Shown: positions 1-6,430 of the stretch, in pieces
Layout of the letters: the number at the start of each line of letters is the position of its first letter
Numbering within the stretch: the stretch's first letter is position 1
Origin: Acidobacteriaceae bacterium
GTDB lineage: Bacteria; Acidobacteriota; Terriglobia; Bryobacterales; Bryobacteraceae
NCBI GenBank assembly: GCA_019246575.1
Contig: JAFAQG010001003.1
Coordinates: 1-9,820 of the forward strand
Direction of reading: 5' to 3'
Length of the DNA: 9,820 bases
Position numbers and translations under genes: made by a program
Notes under the pieces: generated by a model
The model's input: only the letters and a program-made list of their open reading frames with translations
The model's database searches: none
What the model was told of the DNA's origin: nothing

Positions 1-96
1 CGAAAAACCATAATGGAGCATTAGCGCGTCCGCCGGATTGTCCTCCACTAAGAGGACGGTATCGCGACAAAAGGCCAAGGAGCCGCTATTAGCCAT
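1..96 (-). CDS. Response regulator receiver-domain protein, N-terminal 32 residues (runs off the window)
   Basis: Reading the minus strand from the ATG at 94-96 gives an open frame to the window edge. Residues 13-24 read TVLLVEDNPADA, the first beta strand and acidic pocket of a CheY-like receiver domain (Glu18 and Asp19 are the metal-binding acidic pair); the phospho-acceptor Asp would lie beyond the edge. The VEDNPAD form is typical of single-domain or Rcp1-like response regulators that receive a phosphate from a histidine kinase. The ATG lies 7 bases after the stop of the sigma-like ORF on the same strand, so the two may be translationally coupled. No strong Shine-Dalgarno site is visible. 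The family call rests on a short but distinctive motif; the output domain, if any, is unknown. Confidence 0.7.
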   Translation of the reverse strand, partial: MANSGSLAFCRDTVLLVEDNPADALMLHYGFS

Positions 97-103
97 GAAT
101 AGA

Positions 104-511
104 TTAACTCGCGACGGCAAACTGTGGCACCACCGAACGATGTCGCCGCATTTGTCTCGCGGCTGCATCTTCGAGCTTCTGTTTACTTCTGCTCTTCAGC
201 AGCCGCAACCGCGTCGGCGTGAGGTTCATTTCCTCACAAATTTGCTGCTTAGTCTCATATAACAGGTAAAACCGTCGGAGCACCTCCCGTTCAATGGGCT
301 TCAGAGTCTTCAATGCGCTTTGCAGGATCTCGACTCTCTGCTTCGTCTCGAGAGCGGTGTGCGGGTCTTGGCGGCGATCCGCCGCGCGTTCGAATACGAC
401 GCCCTCGCCCTCCAGCCGTTCGGATTGTGCCTTTTTGTCCCACGCGATCCGCTTCAGGACCGTCCGCACGTAGCCGGGCAAGGCCGCCGGATGTTCGAGT
501 TGTCGTCGCAA
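104..511 (-). CDS. Sigma-70-like factor, region 4 present, region 2 not found (probably 5'-truncated)
   Basis: The frame encodes about 135 aa from a TTG at 511. Residues about 52-118 look like sigma region 4: LKPIEREVLRRFYLLYETKQ followed by a helix-turn-helix (about 86-113, CEEMNLTPTRLRLLKSRSK), the part that contacts the -35 element. Residues 5-25 (LEHPAALPGYVRTVLKR) match the linker that follows region 2 in short sigma factors. Region 2, which binds core polymerase and the -10 element, should lie upstream, but the frame is closed by TGA at 563-565 and I see no region-2-like sequence in any frame up to about 720. The TTG has only a weak AGG upstream, so it may not be a real start. Either this is the 3' end of a broken sigma gene or a stand-alone region-4 protein. 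It is followed closely by a receiver-domain gene. Confidence 0.6.
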   Translation of the reverse strand: MRRQLEHPAALPGYVRTVLKRIAWDKKAQSERLEGEGVVFERAADRRQDPHTALETKQRVEILQSALKTLKPIEREVLRRFYLLYETKQQICEEMNLTPTRLRLLKSRSKQKLEDAAARQMRRHRSVVPQFAVAS

Positions 512-939
512 GTACCTGCTACCCGGTCCCGAGCGCTCGTCGAGAGCTTTGGAACGAGAGACTCACTCGGTCGGCAATGGGTAGGTCGCAACGGCAGGAG
601 CGATTTTAGTTTTTCTTCTGCCGTAGCTATCGAAAATTTGCGAATTGCGGGCCCGATGCTGGCAGCACGGAGACGATCACGGCGAGAAAAGCCATCCCGT
701 GAATCCGCGCGATGCTCACGCACTACGCGAGCTGCCCGTCACCAGCATCGTGCGGGGCGGGCACGTACCGGCGGTATTTGCAGCACTGCAAAGACAGAGT
801 TGTGTTTTCCTTCGCGTGCGTGCGTGCCCAGCAGAATTTGCGAAACGCGGCCCGACGCGTGACCGGATTTAGTTAAGTGTGCGCCCCGGCGCGTGTTCGA
901 GACCTGTGCCTAGACTCGCGCGCTTCCCGCGCTCCCGGC
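512..939. other. Gene-poor stretch between sigma-like ORF and small hypothetical gene
   Basis: I see no supported gene here. Short open frames exist on both strands but lack a ribosome binding site, recognisable motifs or plausible composition (they are Arg/Ser-rich, as expected from out-of-frame GC-rich DNA). The minus strand was read for a lost sigma region 2 without success. A small GC stem (GCGCG, loop CTTCC, CGCGC) lies near 918-934, downstream of the minus-strand gene, but it has no T-run and I do not call it a terminator. Confidence 0.5.
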
Positions 940-1275
940 TTACTCATTCGGGCTCTGGCCGCCTATACCGGAACCCGACTGCCCGGCTGCACCAGTTCGG
1001 CCGCTCGTGGTCCTAGACGATGCACCCTGGCCACTAGCCGCCGACATAGTCTGAGATCCCTGTCCGCTACGCGACTGGATCTGTTGAAATGCGTTTTCCA
1101 TCTGCTGATTGCCTAGTATGGTCACCGCATCGTTCACGGCCTGACTATATTGCCCCGGAATGCTGTCGCTGTTTTGCAACGAGCGCAGCTGCTCGACGGT
1201 CCGGTTATAGTCGATATTCGACAATTCTGCATTGAGATTGGTGGCATTACTTTGCTGTGATGTCACTTGTGCCAT
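940..1275 (-). CDS. Small Gln/Ser/Gly-rich hypothetical protein (111 aa)
   Basis: The start is the ATG at 1275 on the minus strand, preceded by GGAGG with an 8-base spacer, a strong site that argues for a real gene. The protein starts MAQVTSQQSN. Residues 1-65 look helical and rich in Asn, Gln and Ser (for example NTRTVEQLRSLQ-like spacing in 24-34), while residues about 66-111 are low-complexity Gly/Ser/Gln/Thr with few charges and probably disordered. There is no signal peptide, no membrane segment and no cysteine. I do not recognise the family. Size and composition would fit a small structural, surface-associated or desiccation-type protein, but that is a guess. It is monocistronic as far as can be seen and ends at the TAA at 940-942. 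Confidence 0.65.
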   Translation of the reverse strand: MAQVTSQQSNATNLNAELSNIDYNRTVEQLRSLQNSDSIPGQYSQAVNDAVTILGNQQMENAFQQIQSRSGQGSQTMSAASGQGASSRTTSGRTGAAGQSGSGIGGQSPNE

Positions 1276-1324
1276 GTGTCAACCTCCACTAATCTCTTCT
1301 AAGAATATCGAAATCATGCCGCAC

Positions 1325-1334
1325 TTGTATACAA
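1325..1334. promoter_or_regulatory. Perfect 10-bp palindrome TTGTATACAA upstream of the small hypothetical gene
   Basis: TTGTATACAA reads the same on both strands and lies about 50 bases upstream of the start codon at 1275. On the minus strand it contains TATACA, a passable -10 hexamer. The nearest -35-like hexamers are CTGACA (minus 1351-1346, 14-base spacer) and TTGACA (minus 1365-1360, 28-base spacer), neither at the standard spacing. It may be an operator half-site pair or part of a promoter; a 10-bp palindrome can also occur by chance. Confidence 0.25.
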
Positions 1335-1385
1335 ATTCACTCTTTTGTCAGACATTGGGTGTCAATTACCCTCCATGTTCTGGAG

Positions 1386-1735
1386 TAACGATCCGTCCGG
1401 GAGCTGCTGGAGCCTATGGAAACCGGTACCCTCGTCGGCTTGCGCGATCGCGCGTTCTTGGGCCTTATACGTTGCTCGGGTCGGCGCTGCCGTACCCTTG
1501 AGGCGACGATTTTGACTCGCGCAACGCAAGAACTGGGTGCGCTTGCCGCTGCCAGGGCCGGGTGTTCTTCAAGCGGAACCTGGCATGCGAAGACGCCGTG
1601 GGGACCGGCTAAACCCGGCTCGCGCGGGATTCTGTTGGACCTAATTCTCCACGCGTTTGAATTTCTGTTCATCGCGGGTCCACGATGCCGTCTCGAAACC
1701 CGGCAGGCCGCCTAAAAGGCCGCTCTACGCTTCGG
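1386..1735 (+). pseudogene. Decayed tyrosine recombinase (phage-integrase family) relic
   Basis: From 1389 the frame reads into ELLEPMETGTLVGLRDRAFLGLI, matching the start of the catalytic domain of site-specific tyrosine recombinases, where a segment like STLVGLRDRALIGL precedes the first catalytic Arg. After about 1470 the match continues only by changing frame: VARVGAAV (the catalytic-Arg helix, frame starting gtt-gct near 1472), then DDFDSRNA near 1505-1525, then KNWVRL near 1526-1545, and perhaps PPKRPLYASAV near 1705-1735 (compare KKGPLFRTAV in the family). There are stops between these blocks, so no functional enzyme is encoded. The C-terminal HxxR and Tyr blocks were not found. The first block is convincing; the later ones are progressively less so. 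Confidence 0.5.
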
Positions 1736-1740
1736 CAGTC

Positions 1741-1998
1741 GTGTCATAACTCGTCCAGGTGTCCCTGAAACCTGTAGCTGTCGGCCACATAGACGGCCAC
1801 CGGCGCAGGCATTCAGAGGGATCGCAGTGGAATCGGCCTTCGGCGTGCAAGAATTTGAGCGCGAAACCGAGACTGTGCGAGCCTGCTTTGCCGAGCACCA
1901 GGAGACCCCGTCAAAGTTCTCGGGAAAGCATTAGGGCTGAGAGTATAGGACTACTCCGAACACTTAGAGGGTGTATTTCTCTTAGCACCTAGCACAAG
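1741..1998. other. Unassigned stretch with a short open frame, no supported gene
   Basis: No ribosome binding site or known motif is visible. One short forward frame (about 1811-1930) reads RGIAVESAFGVQEFERETET and continues acidic to a TAG near 1930; its composition looks more protein-like than its neighbours, so it may be a fragment of a lost gene, but I cannot assign it. The interval probably continues the decayed zone that begins with the recombinase relic. Confidence 0.35.
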
Positions 1999-2313
1999 AT
2001 GCCGGTTTCGATTTCGGTAGAAGATCACTCGCCCTCAAAGATCCGCGAAAGGACTTCCAAATGGACGATGGCGATCTTCGCTGACGGCGAGGCGATTTCG
2101 CTCGAAGATTACAAGTCGCTCTCGATTTTGGGCGGCGAAGATAAAGCCTGGCGCTCTACAACGGGAAGGCCAGCTCGACGAATTGAAAGCTTTAGCGGAC
2201 GCTACTGCGATCAACCTTGGCCGATGCCGCTCGACGAGCAGATTCAGGCCACCCGCATCAGCTTCGAAGTGCAGCGGCAGATCACCGCAGCTTTACTGGA
2301 AAGGGCCGAATAG
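1999..2313 (+). CDS. Doubtful hypothetical ORF (104 aa), possibly a gene remnant
   Basis: The frame is open from an ATG at 1999, with an inner ATG at 2062, to the TAG at 2311-2313. No Shine-Dalgarno sequence precedes either start. Residues 22-45 (MAIFADGEAISLEDYKSLSI in part) and the C-terminal LDEQIQATRISFEVQRQITA look like real protein, while the middle is Arg/Ser/Thr-rich as in out-of-frame DNA. An alternative frame at about 2150-2215 reads GALQREGQLDELKALADATA, also protein-like, so the ORF may be stitched from a gene with internal indels. I do not recognise a family. It ends 42 bases before the asparagine synthetase start. Confidence 0.3.
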   Translation: MPVSISVEDHSPSKIRERTSKWTMAIFADGEAISLEDYKSLSILGGEDKAWRSTTGRPARRIESFSGRYCDQPWPMPLDEQIQATRISFEVQRQITAALLERAE

Positions 2314-2355
2314 CGGCACGTCGACTCCGTAAACGAAAGCAGAGGGCAACAGGAT

Positions 2356-4381
2356 ATGTGCGGTATTGCAGGTGTATTCAATCATCGAAGTAAATGGCGA
2401 GTAGACGCAGGAGCGCTCGCGACGATGCGCGACACCATGGCGCATCGCGGTCCGGACGGAGGAGAAAGCTGGATTTCGCCCGAGGGCCGGGGTGGGCCTG
2501 GCGCATCGACGGCTGTCGATTATCGACCTGAGCACGTCGGCATCTCAGCCGATGAGCAATGAGGACGGCACAATATGTGTGACGTTCAACGGCGAGATCT
2601 ACAATCACGCCGGGTTGCGGCAAGAGCTGATCGCGGCGGGGCACACCTTCCGCACGCATCACTCCGATACGGAAGTGCTGGTGCATGGCTACGAGCAGTG
2701 GGGAATCCAGGGTCTGACATCGCGCCTTTCCGGGGACTATGCGATCGGCCTGTGGGATAACCGCGAGCAGACGCTTTCGCTCATTCGCGACAGAGTCGGG
2801 GTAAAGCCGCTCTACTTTTCGCTGCAAGAAGGCACCATTCTCTTCGCGTCCGAAATCAAGGCGATTCTCGCGCATCCGTGCGTATCGCGCGACATCGACG
2901 CGAACGCGATGTATCACTATCTGTCGTTTCTGACCACGCCCGCGCCCATGACTATGTTCAAGGGAATTTATAAGCTGCCGGCTGGTTATTACGCGCAGAT
3001 CAAGACTAACGGCGAGCTGACGGCGAGGCGATACTGGGATGCGTCGCCAGGGCAGGGAATCGCCGAGAACGAAGTCTCCGGGTTATCGGACAAGGCTCGC
3101 GAACAGTTTTATATCGACGGCATTCGGAAGCGCCTCGACGATGCAATCAACGAGCGCATGATGTCGGATGTGCCCTTCGGCTCGTTTCTATCGGGCGGAA
3201 TCGATTCCTCCGCCATTGTGGCGCTCATGAGCAAGCAGATGAGCCGGCCGGTCGATACCTTTACCGTGGGGTTCAGCGATCATACGCATCTGAATGAGCT
3301 CGATTATGCGCGCGCGGTCGCCAACCAGTTTCGCACCAACCATCACGAAGTGCTGATCGACGAAGCCGACATGATGGGCTATCTCGAAAATTTGATCCAT
3401 TCGCAGGATGAGCCGTTAGCGGATTGGGTTTGCATCCCGCTGTACTTCGTGTCCAAACTCGCTAAAGATAACGGCGTCACCGTGATTCAGGTCGGCGAAG
3501 GGTCGGATGAGCAGTTCAGCGGGTACGCGAATTACATGGGCTACCTGAGCATGTATCACCGCTACTGGAAGCCGTTCAAGTCGGTGCTGCCCAGCGTTGC
3601 GCAAAAGACTCTGGCGGGCGTGGCCGGCAAGCTCGGTAAAATGAAGCCCGGCCTCGAAATCTACACCGACATCGTTCGCCGCGCTGCCGACGACCGGGAG
3701 CACTTCTGGACCGGAGCGGTGGCATTCTGGGAAAGCACTAAGTCGCGGCTGGTTGAACAGGGCAAAATCGAGCCGAATGGAACGGCCGAAGAGCTGATCC
3801 GCAGCGGCATGCTACCGGCCAGCTATTTTCAGACGGACTCGTTCAACATCGTTCGTTCATTTCTGCAACCCTTCGACAGCCAGCATCCAGGGCAGGATGT
3901 GCTCTCGCGCATGATCTACAGCGAATTCAAGCTGCGGCTTCCCGAGTTGCTGTTGATGCGCGTAGATAAAGTGACTATGTCTCTGTCGCTCGAGGCTCGC
4001 GTGCCGTTTCTGGCTCACAAGCTTATCGAATTTACCTCGGACATTCCAATGAAGTGGAAACTTCGAAATAACACGGCGAAGTATCTGCTCAAGAAAGCCG
4101 TGGAAGGGCTGATTCCGGATGAAATCATCTATCGCAAAAAGATGGGATTCGGCGCCCCAATGGCTCATTGGTTGAAGGGCGCATTCGGCCAGCGCGTGGA
4201 AAAGCTGCTGCTGGGATCGGGCTTGATGGATCGCGGTTACTTCAATCGAGCGTTTGTGAAGGAACTGTTCGCGGACCACCGGTCCGGGCGCTGCGACAAC
4301 GGGCTGTATCTCTGGACGCTGTTCAATCTCAGCTCCTGGTACGACTACTGGATTGAGAGCCGGGTAGCCTGCCCCGCATAA
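2356..4381 (+). CDS. asnB: Glutamine-hydrolysing asparagine synthetase (class II), split by one frameshift
   Basis: The enzyme makes asparagine from aspartate, ATP and glutamine in the cytosol; relatives also amidate cell-surface sugars. From ATG 2356 the protein opens MCGIAGVFNH, so Cys2 is the N-terminal glutaminase nucleophile, with RGPDGG at about 31-36. At 2489-2492 a run of four G replaces the expected three; reading on in the next frame from 2492 gives GLAHRRLSIIDLS, FNGEIYNHAGLR, RDRVGVKPLYFS and FASEIKAIL, completing the class II amidotransferase domain. The synthetase domain follows: the ATP-pyrophosphatase loop SGGIDSS at about 279-285 in the repaired protein, GEGSDEQFSGY (usually GEGSDELFGGY), VDKVTMSLSLEARVPFL and KKMGFGAP. 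The repaired length is about 674 aa, near the family norm. As written, the upstream frame stops after 68 codons, and the downstream 629-codon frame lacks Cys2, which would leave only ammonia-dependent activity. GAGGG upstream of 2356 may serve as ribosome binding site. Confidence 0.9.
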
Positions 4382-4433
4382 CGGACAGACAGCATTTAAT
4401 TCGGGTTCTTTCGCGTTTTCGGTCAGATTCCTT

Positions 4434-4660
4434 TCAACTTGCGCTCAAGACGCGCAGCAGTTCGAACCCAGCGCGTCCATACATCTGACGGTTGATCGCT
4501 TTTGGCCGGTCGATATGTGCTTCCAATGGACCATTGCTCCAGGGGGGCTCGATCGCCAACTCAAACGAATTGCAGATCGCGACGTAGAGTGCTTGCGACC
4601 AGGCCATGTATTTCTCGCACGGTTATCAAAATTGCTTCCGCGTTATTGGCAAAGTACAAT
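4434..4660 (-). mobile_element. ISL3-family transposase C-terminal relic
   Basis: On the minus strand the frame ending at the TGA at 4434-4436 reads LAIEPPWSNGPLEAHIDRPK and continues INRQMYGRAGFELLR. This matches the conserved C-terminus of ISL3-family transposases (PWSNGPVEGQVNRLK, then KRQMYGRANFDLLR), including the catalytic-region Glu. Upstream, the expected segment continues in another frame as EIHGLVASTLRRDLQFV (about 4562-4625), ending in a TGA exactly where the first block begins, so at least one indel separates them. After LLR the usual ARVL is shortened. The rest of the transposase is absent, and I could not identify terminal inverted repeats. It is a dead fragment inserted or left behind just downstream of the asparagine synthetase gene. 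Confidence 0.7.
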
Positions 4661-4676
4661 GACGGTGAACTATATT
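4646..4676 (+). promoter_or_regulatory. Weak candidate promoter ahead of the 4720 ORF
   Basis: TTGGCA (4646-4651) and TATATT (4671-4676) resemble -35 and -10 hexamers, but the 19-base spacer is long and the first hexamer overlaps the edge of the transposase relic. It would serve the small ORF starting at 4720. Low confidence. Confidence 0.2.
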
Positions 4677-4719
4677 CGCATCTTTGTTTTATTCGCTTTC
4701 TGCGAAGTAAATCGGTGCA

Positions 4720-4944
4720 ATGGACTTAAATACAATTCTTTCAGAATTGCGTGTGGAACGCTCCGCATTGGAGACAGCGATCCTTAGTTTAGAAAGACTA
4801 CAGAACGGAGCTCGAAAGCGCAGAGGCGCGCCCTCCGAAATCGCTGGCCGCTTTGAAAGGCGACCTGGAGGCTCAATCCCGCACAGAAACGACGTTAAAC
4901 TCGCGAAATTTCGGGACGGACCGAGTTTCGACAATACGGCATGA
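4720..4944 (+). CDS. Small basic coiled-coil hypothetical protein (74 aa)
   Basis: The first 35 residues (MDLNTILSELRVERSALETA, then ILSLERLQ) form a regular heptad-like amphipathic helix, followed by a basic hinge ARKRRGAPSE. This layout resembles small uncharacterised proteins I recall from Acidobacteria and relatives that begin with such a helix and continue with RRGRP-type basic residues. Here the part after residue 45 looks unlike that family, so the C-terminus may be frameshifted or replaced. No good Shine-Dalgarno site lies before the ATG. Its end overlaps the convergent minus-strand ORF at 4895-5152. Confidence 0.4.
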   Translation: MDLNTILSELRVERSALETAILSLERLQNGARKRRGAPSEIAGRFERRPGGSIPHRNDVKLAKFRDGPSFDNTA

Positions 4945-5152
4945 GAGGAGAGCAACGGCTCAAAACGACCGGCAATAGTTCGGGCGGAGATCCATAGGCT
5001 GCCCAATAAGCTAAAAGTTTCTTGTGGAGGACGGCATCAATCGGCCACTCGCCACCATGTCCAGCCGTGGTGATGTTTTCCAAATCACTAATCAGTTCTT
5101 CAAGCGTGATTAACCGGCTACGAAGCTGGGCTATACGCGGATAAAGAGTCAT
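4895..5152 (-). CDS. Doubtful small hypothetical ORF (85 aa from the ATG)
   Basis: Reading from the ATG at 5152 gives MTLYPRIAQLRSRLITLEEL and continues ISDLENIT, a helix with regular Leu spacing, then WPIDAVLHKKLLAYWAAYG, which looks like genuine protein. A GTG at 5182 would extend it by 10 residues. No clear ribosome binding site is seen. The last 25 residues are Pro/Arg/Ser-rich and overlap the small plus-strand ORF at 4720-4944, so at most one of the two is likely to be real over 4895-4944. I do not recognise the family. Confidence 0.3.
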   Translation of the reverse strand: MTLYPRIAQLRSRLITLEELISDLENITTAGHGGEWPIDAVLHKKLLAYWAAYGSPPELLPVVLSRCSPLMPYCRNSVRPEISRV

Positions 5153-5188
5153 TCTCGATGTCGATATTCTACTACCGTCCACCTTATT

Positions 5189-5401
5189 GTGGATGTTGCT
5201 TTAATTGCCAAAGAAGACCCCGAGGGCCTCGAATTCGAAGTAGGCGCGTGTGCCCGCAACGTGTGCGAATTGGCGAGACCAGCACGCCTCGTAATTCGCG
5301 AAGACCGTTGTTCTTACACGGGGGAAGTAGCGATTTCAGATCCGGATGCATCCTACCGCACGGAGGACCGCAAATGGCTGGTCGAACTGAAAGCACGATA
5401 G
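5189..5401 (+). CDS. Doubtful acidic ORF (70 aa) overlapping the stress-protein start
   Basis: The frame from GTG 5189 reads VDVALIAKEDPEGLEFEVGA and stays protein-like to a TAG at 5399-5401, overlapping the following gene by 28 bases in a different frame. The frame stays open upstream of the GTG, so it may be the tail of a longer, lost gene. There is no ribosome binding site, and two close cysteines are the only notable residues. It could be a leader ORF coupled to the downstream gene, or a remnant. No family recognised. Confidence 0.25.
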   Translation: MDVALIAKEDPEGLEFEVGACARNVCELARPARLVIREDRCSYTGEVAISDPDASYRTEDRKWLVELKAR

Positions 5402-6366
5402 TTGCTGTTTTTCGAAATAGTTCCGACGCGCAGGCTGCCGTAGCAGACTTGCAGGCAGCCGGTATCGCACGCAACGATATCTATATCGAGACGGCAGATG
5501 CTACATCTCGACGGTCGAGAACAGCGTCCAAGGAAGGCGGAGTCACCGGATGGTTCAAGTCGATTTTTGGAGAGGGAAACGATCCTGACCGCTCGGTGTA
5601 CGAAGATGCACTGCGACAGGGCAATTTTTTGCTGCGCGTCGACGCACGTGAGGACGAGATTCCCGCAGTCGAGGACATCTTGAACCGCCATTCTCCGGTT
5701 GACGTACACGGGCAAGCAGCAACGGCAGCTGCAAATACCACAAGCACCATTCCAGTGGTCAAAGAAGAAGTTCAAGTGGGTAAACGGCAGGTCCTCCGGG
5801 GCGGTGTCCGGGTGTATTCCCGCATTGTCGAGCAGCCGGTCGAAGAGAACGTTCGATTGCGCGAGGAACGGGTGCGAGTGGAACGCCAGCCCGCGAACCG
5901 TCCTGCGACGGAGGCCGATTTCGCGGCCGGGCAGCAGCAGGCAGTCGAGATGCAGGAATTCGCGGAAGAACCAGTGGTGGCCAAACAGGCTCGCGTGGTA
6001 GAGGAAGTTCGTGTCGGGAAAGAAACCTCCGAACGTACCGAAACCATTCGAGATACGGTTCGACGTACCGAAGTGGATGTCGAACAAACTCCTGAAAGGG
6101 CATTCGACGAGTCCGATTTTCGGTCGGATTTCGAGAAGCGATACGCGAGTAGCGGTTCGTACGATACCTATCTGCCTGCGTATCGGTACGGCTACGACAT
6201 GGCGTCGGATCCACGCTATCGGGGGCGATCTTTCGATGAAGTAGAGTCCGATCTTCGATCCGGCTATGCGAAACGGTACCCGCAGAGTACTTGGGAAAAA
6301 ATGAAAGATGCCGTTCGCTGCGGTTGGAATAAAGTAACCGGCAAGGCCCAAGCGACTGGCCGATAA
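5374..6366 (+). CDS. YflT-like (general stress protein 17M-type) + DUF2382 stress-response protein (330 aa)
   Basis: The start is ATG 5374, chosen because GGAGG lies at 5362-5366 with a 7-base spacer and because MAGRTESTIVAVFRN aligns with the start of the paralog at 9354. Residues 1-115 form a YflT-like domain (heat- and salt-induced general stress protein type), ending EDILNRHSPVDV. Residues about 126-178 and 198-238 match DUF2382 (YsnF/AvaK-like): PVVKEEVQVGKRQVLRGGVR, later EEVRVGKETSERTETIRDTV. Residues 240-330 form a Tyr-rich tail with YLPAYRYGYDMASDPRYRGR and STWEKMKDAVRCGW, seen in related stress proteins of Acidobacteria-like bacteria. There is no signal peptide, so it is probably cytoplasmic and very charged. 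The biochemical role of these domains is not established; association with stress tolerance is by family. It probably heads a unit with the genes at 6431 and 6958. Confidence 0.88.
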   Translation: MAGRTESTIVAVFRNSSDAQAAVADLQAAGIARNDIYIETADATSRRSRTASKEGGVTGWFKSIFGEGNDPDRSVYEDALRQGNFLLRVDAREDEIPAVEDILNRHSPVDVHGQAATAAANTTSTIPVVKEEVQVGKRQVLRGGVRVYSRIVEQPVEENVRLREERVRVERQPANRPATEADFAAGQQQAVEMQEFAEEPVVAKQARVVEEVRVGKETSERTETIRDTVRRTEVDVEQTPERAFDESDFRSDFEKRYASSGSYDTYLPAYRYGYDMASDPRYRGRSFDEVESDLRSGYAKRYPQSTWEKMKDAVRCGWNKVTGKAQATGR

Positions 6367-6375
6367 CGCTAGGGC

Positions 6376-6404
6376 GCGCGACACACGCCTACCGTGTGGA
6401 GCGC
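6376..6404 (+). promoter_or_regulatory. Hairpin with tandem G-A mismatches in the intergenic gap
   Basis: Between two co-directional genes the RNA can fold as GCGC (6376-6379), GA, CACACG (6382-6387), loop CCTAC, CGTGTG (6393-6398), GA, GCGC (6401-6404). Both stems pair perfectly and the opposed GA/GA steps could form stable sheared pairs, giving a 12-layer helix. No T-run follows, so it is not an ordinary intrinsic terminator. It could stabilise or process the upstream message or damp read-through into the 6431 gene. Function is inferred only. Confidence 0.4.
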
Positions 6405-6430
6405 TCGCCAGGTGACTTCTGGAGGCAAGT

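Noticed and set aside
320..862. Plus-strand open frame of 180 codons opposite the sigma-like ORF
   Set aside because: Arg/Ser-rich composition typical of out-of-frame GC-rich DNA, no ribosome site, and it overlaps recognisable sigma region 4 on the other strand.
2489..2492. Programmed ribosomal frameshift in the asparagine synthetase
   Set aside because: There is no slippery heptamer or obvious downstream stimulator, the family is not known for it, and other single-base breaks in the window make error or mutation more likely.
2378..2917. Minus-strand open frame of 179 codons opposite the asparagine synthetase
   Set aside because: It overlaps conserved amidotransferase motifs on the plus strand and has no ribosome site or family similarity.
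5158..5373. N-terminal extension of the YflT-like/DUF2382 protein back to 5158
   Set aside because: GGAGG before ATG 5374 and agreement with the paralog start argue against it; the extension is Cys/Arg-rich.
5353..6384. Long minus-strand open frame (343 codons) opposite the YflT-like/DUF2382 gene
   Set aside because: It is the antisense shadow of a gene with clear domains and a good ribosome site; its own sequence is Cys/Phe/Arg-rich with no motif.
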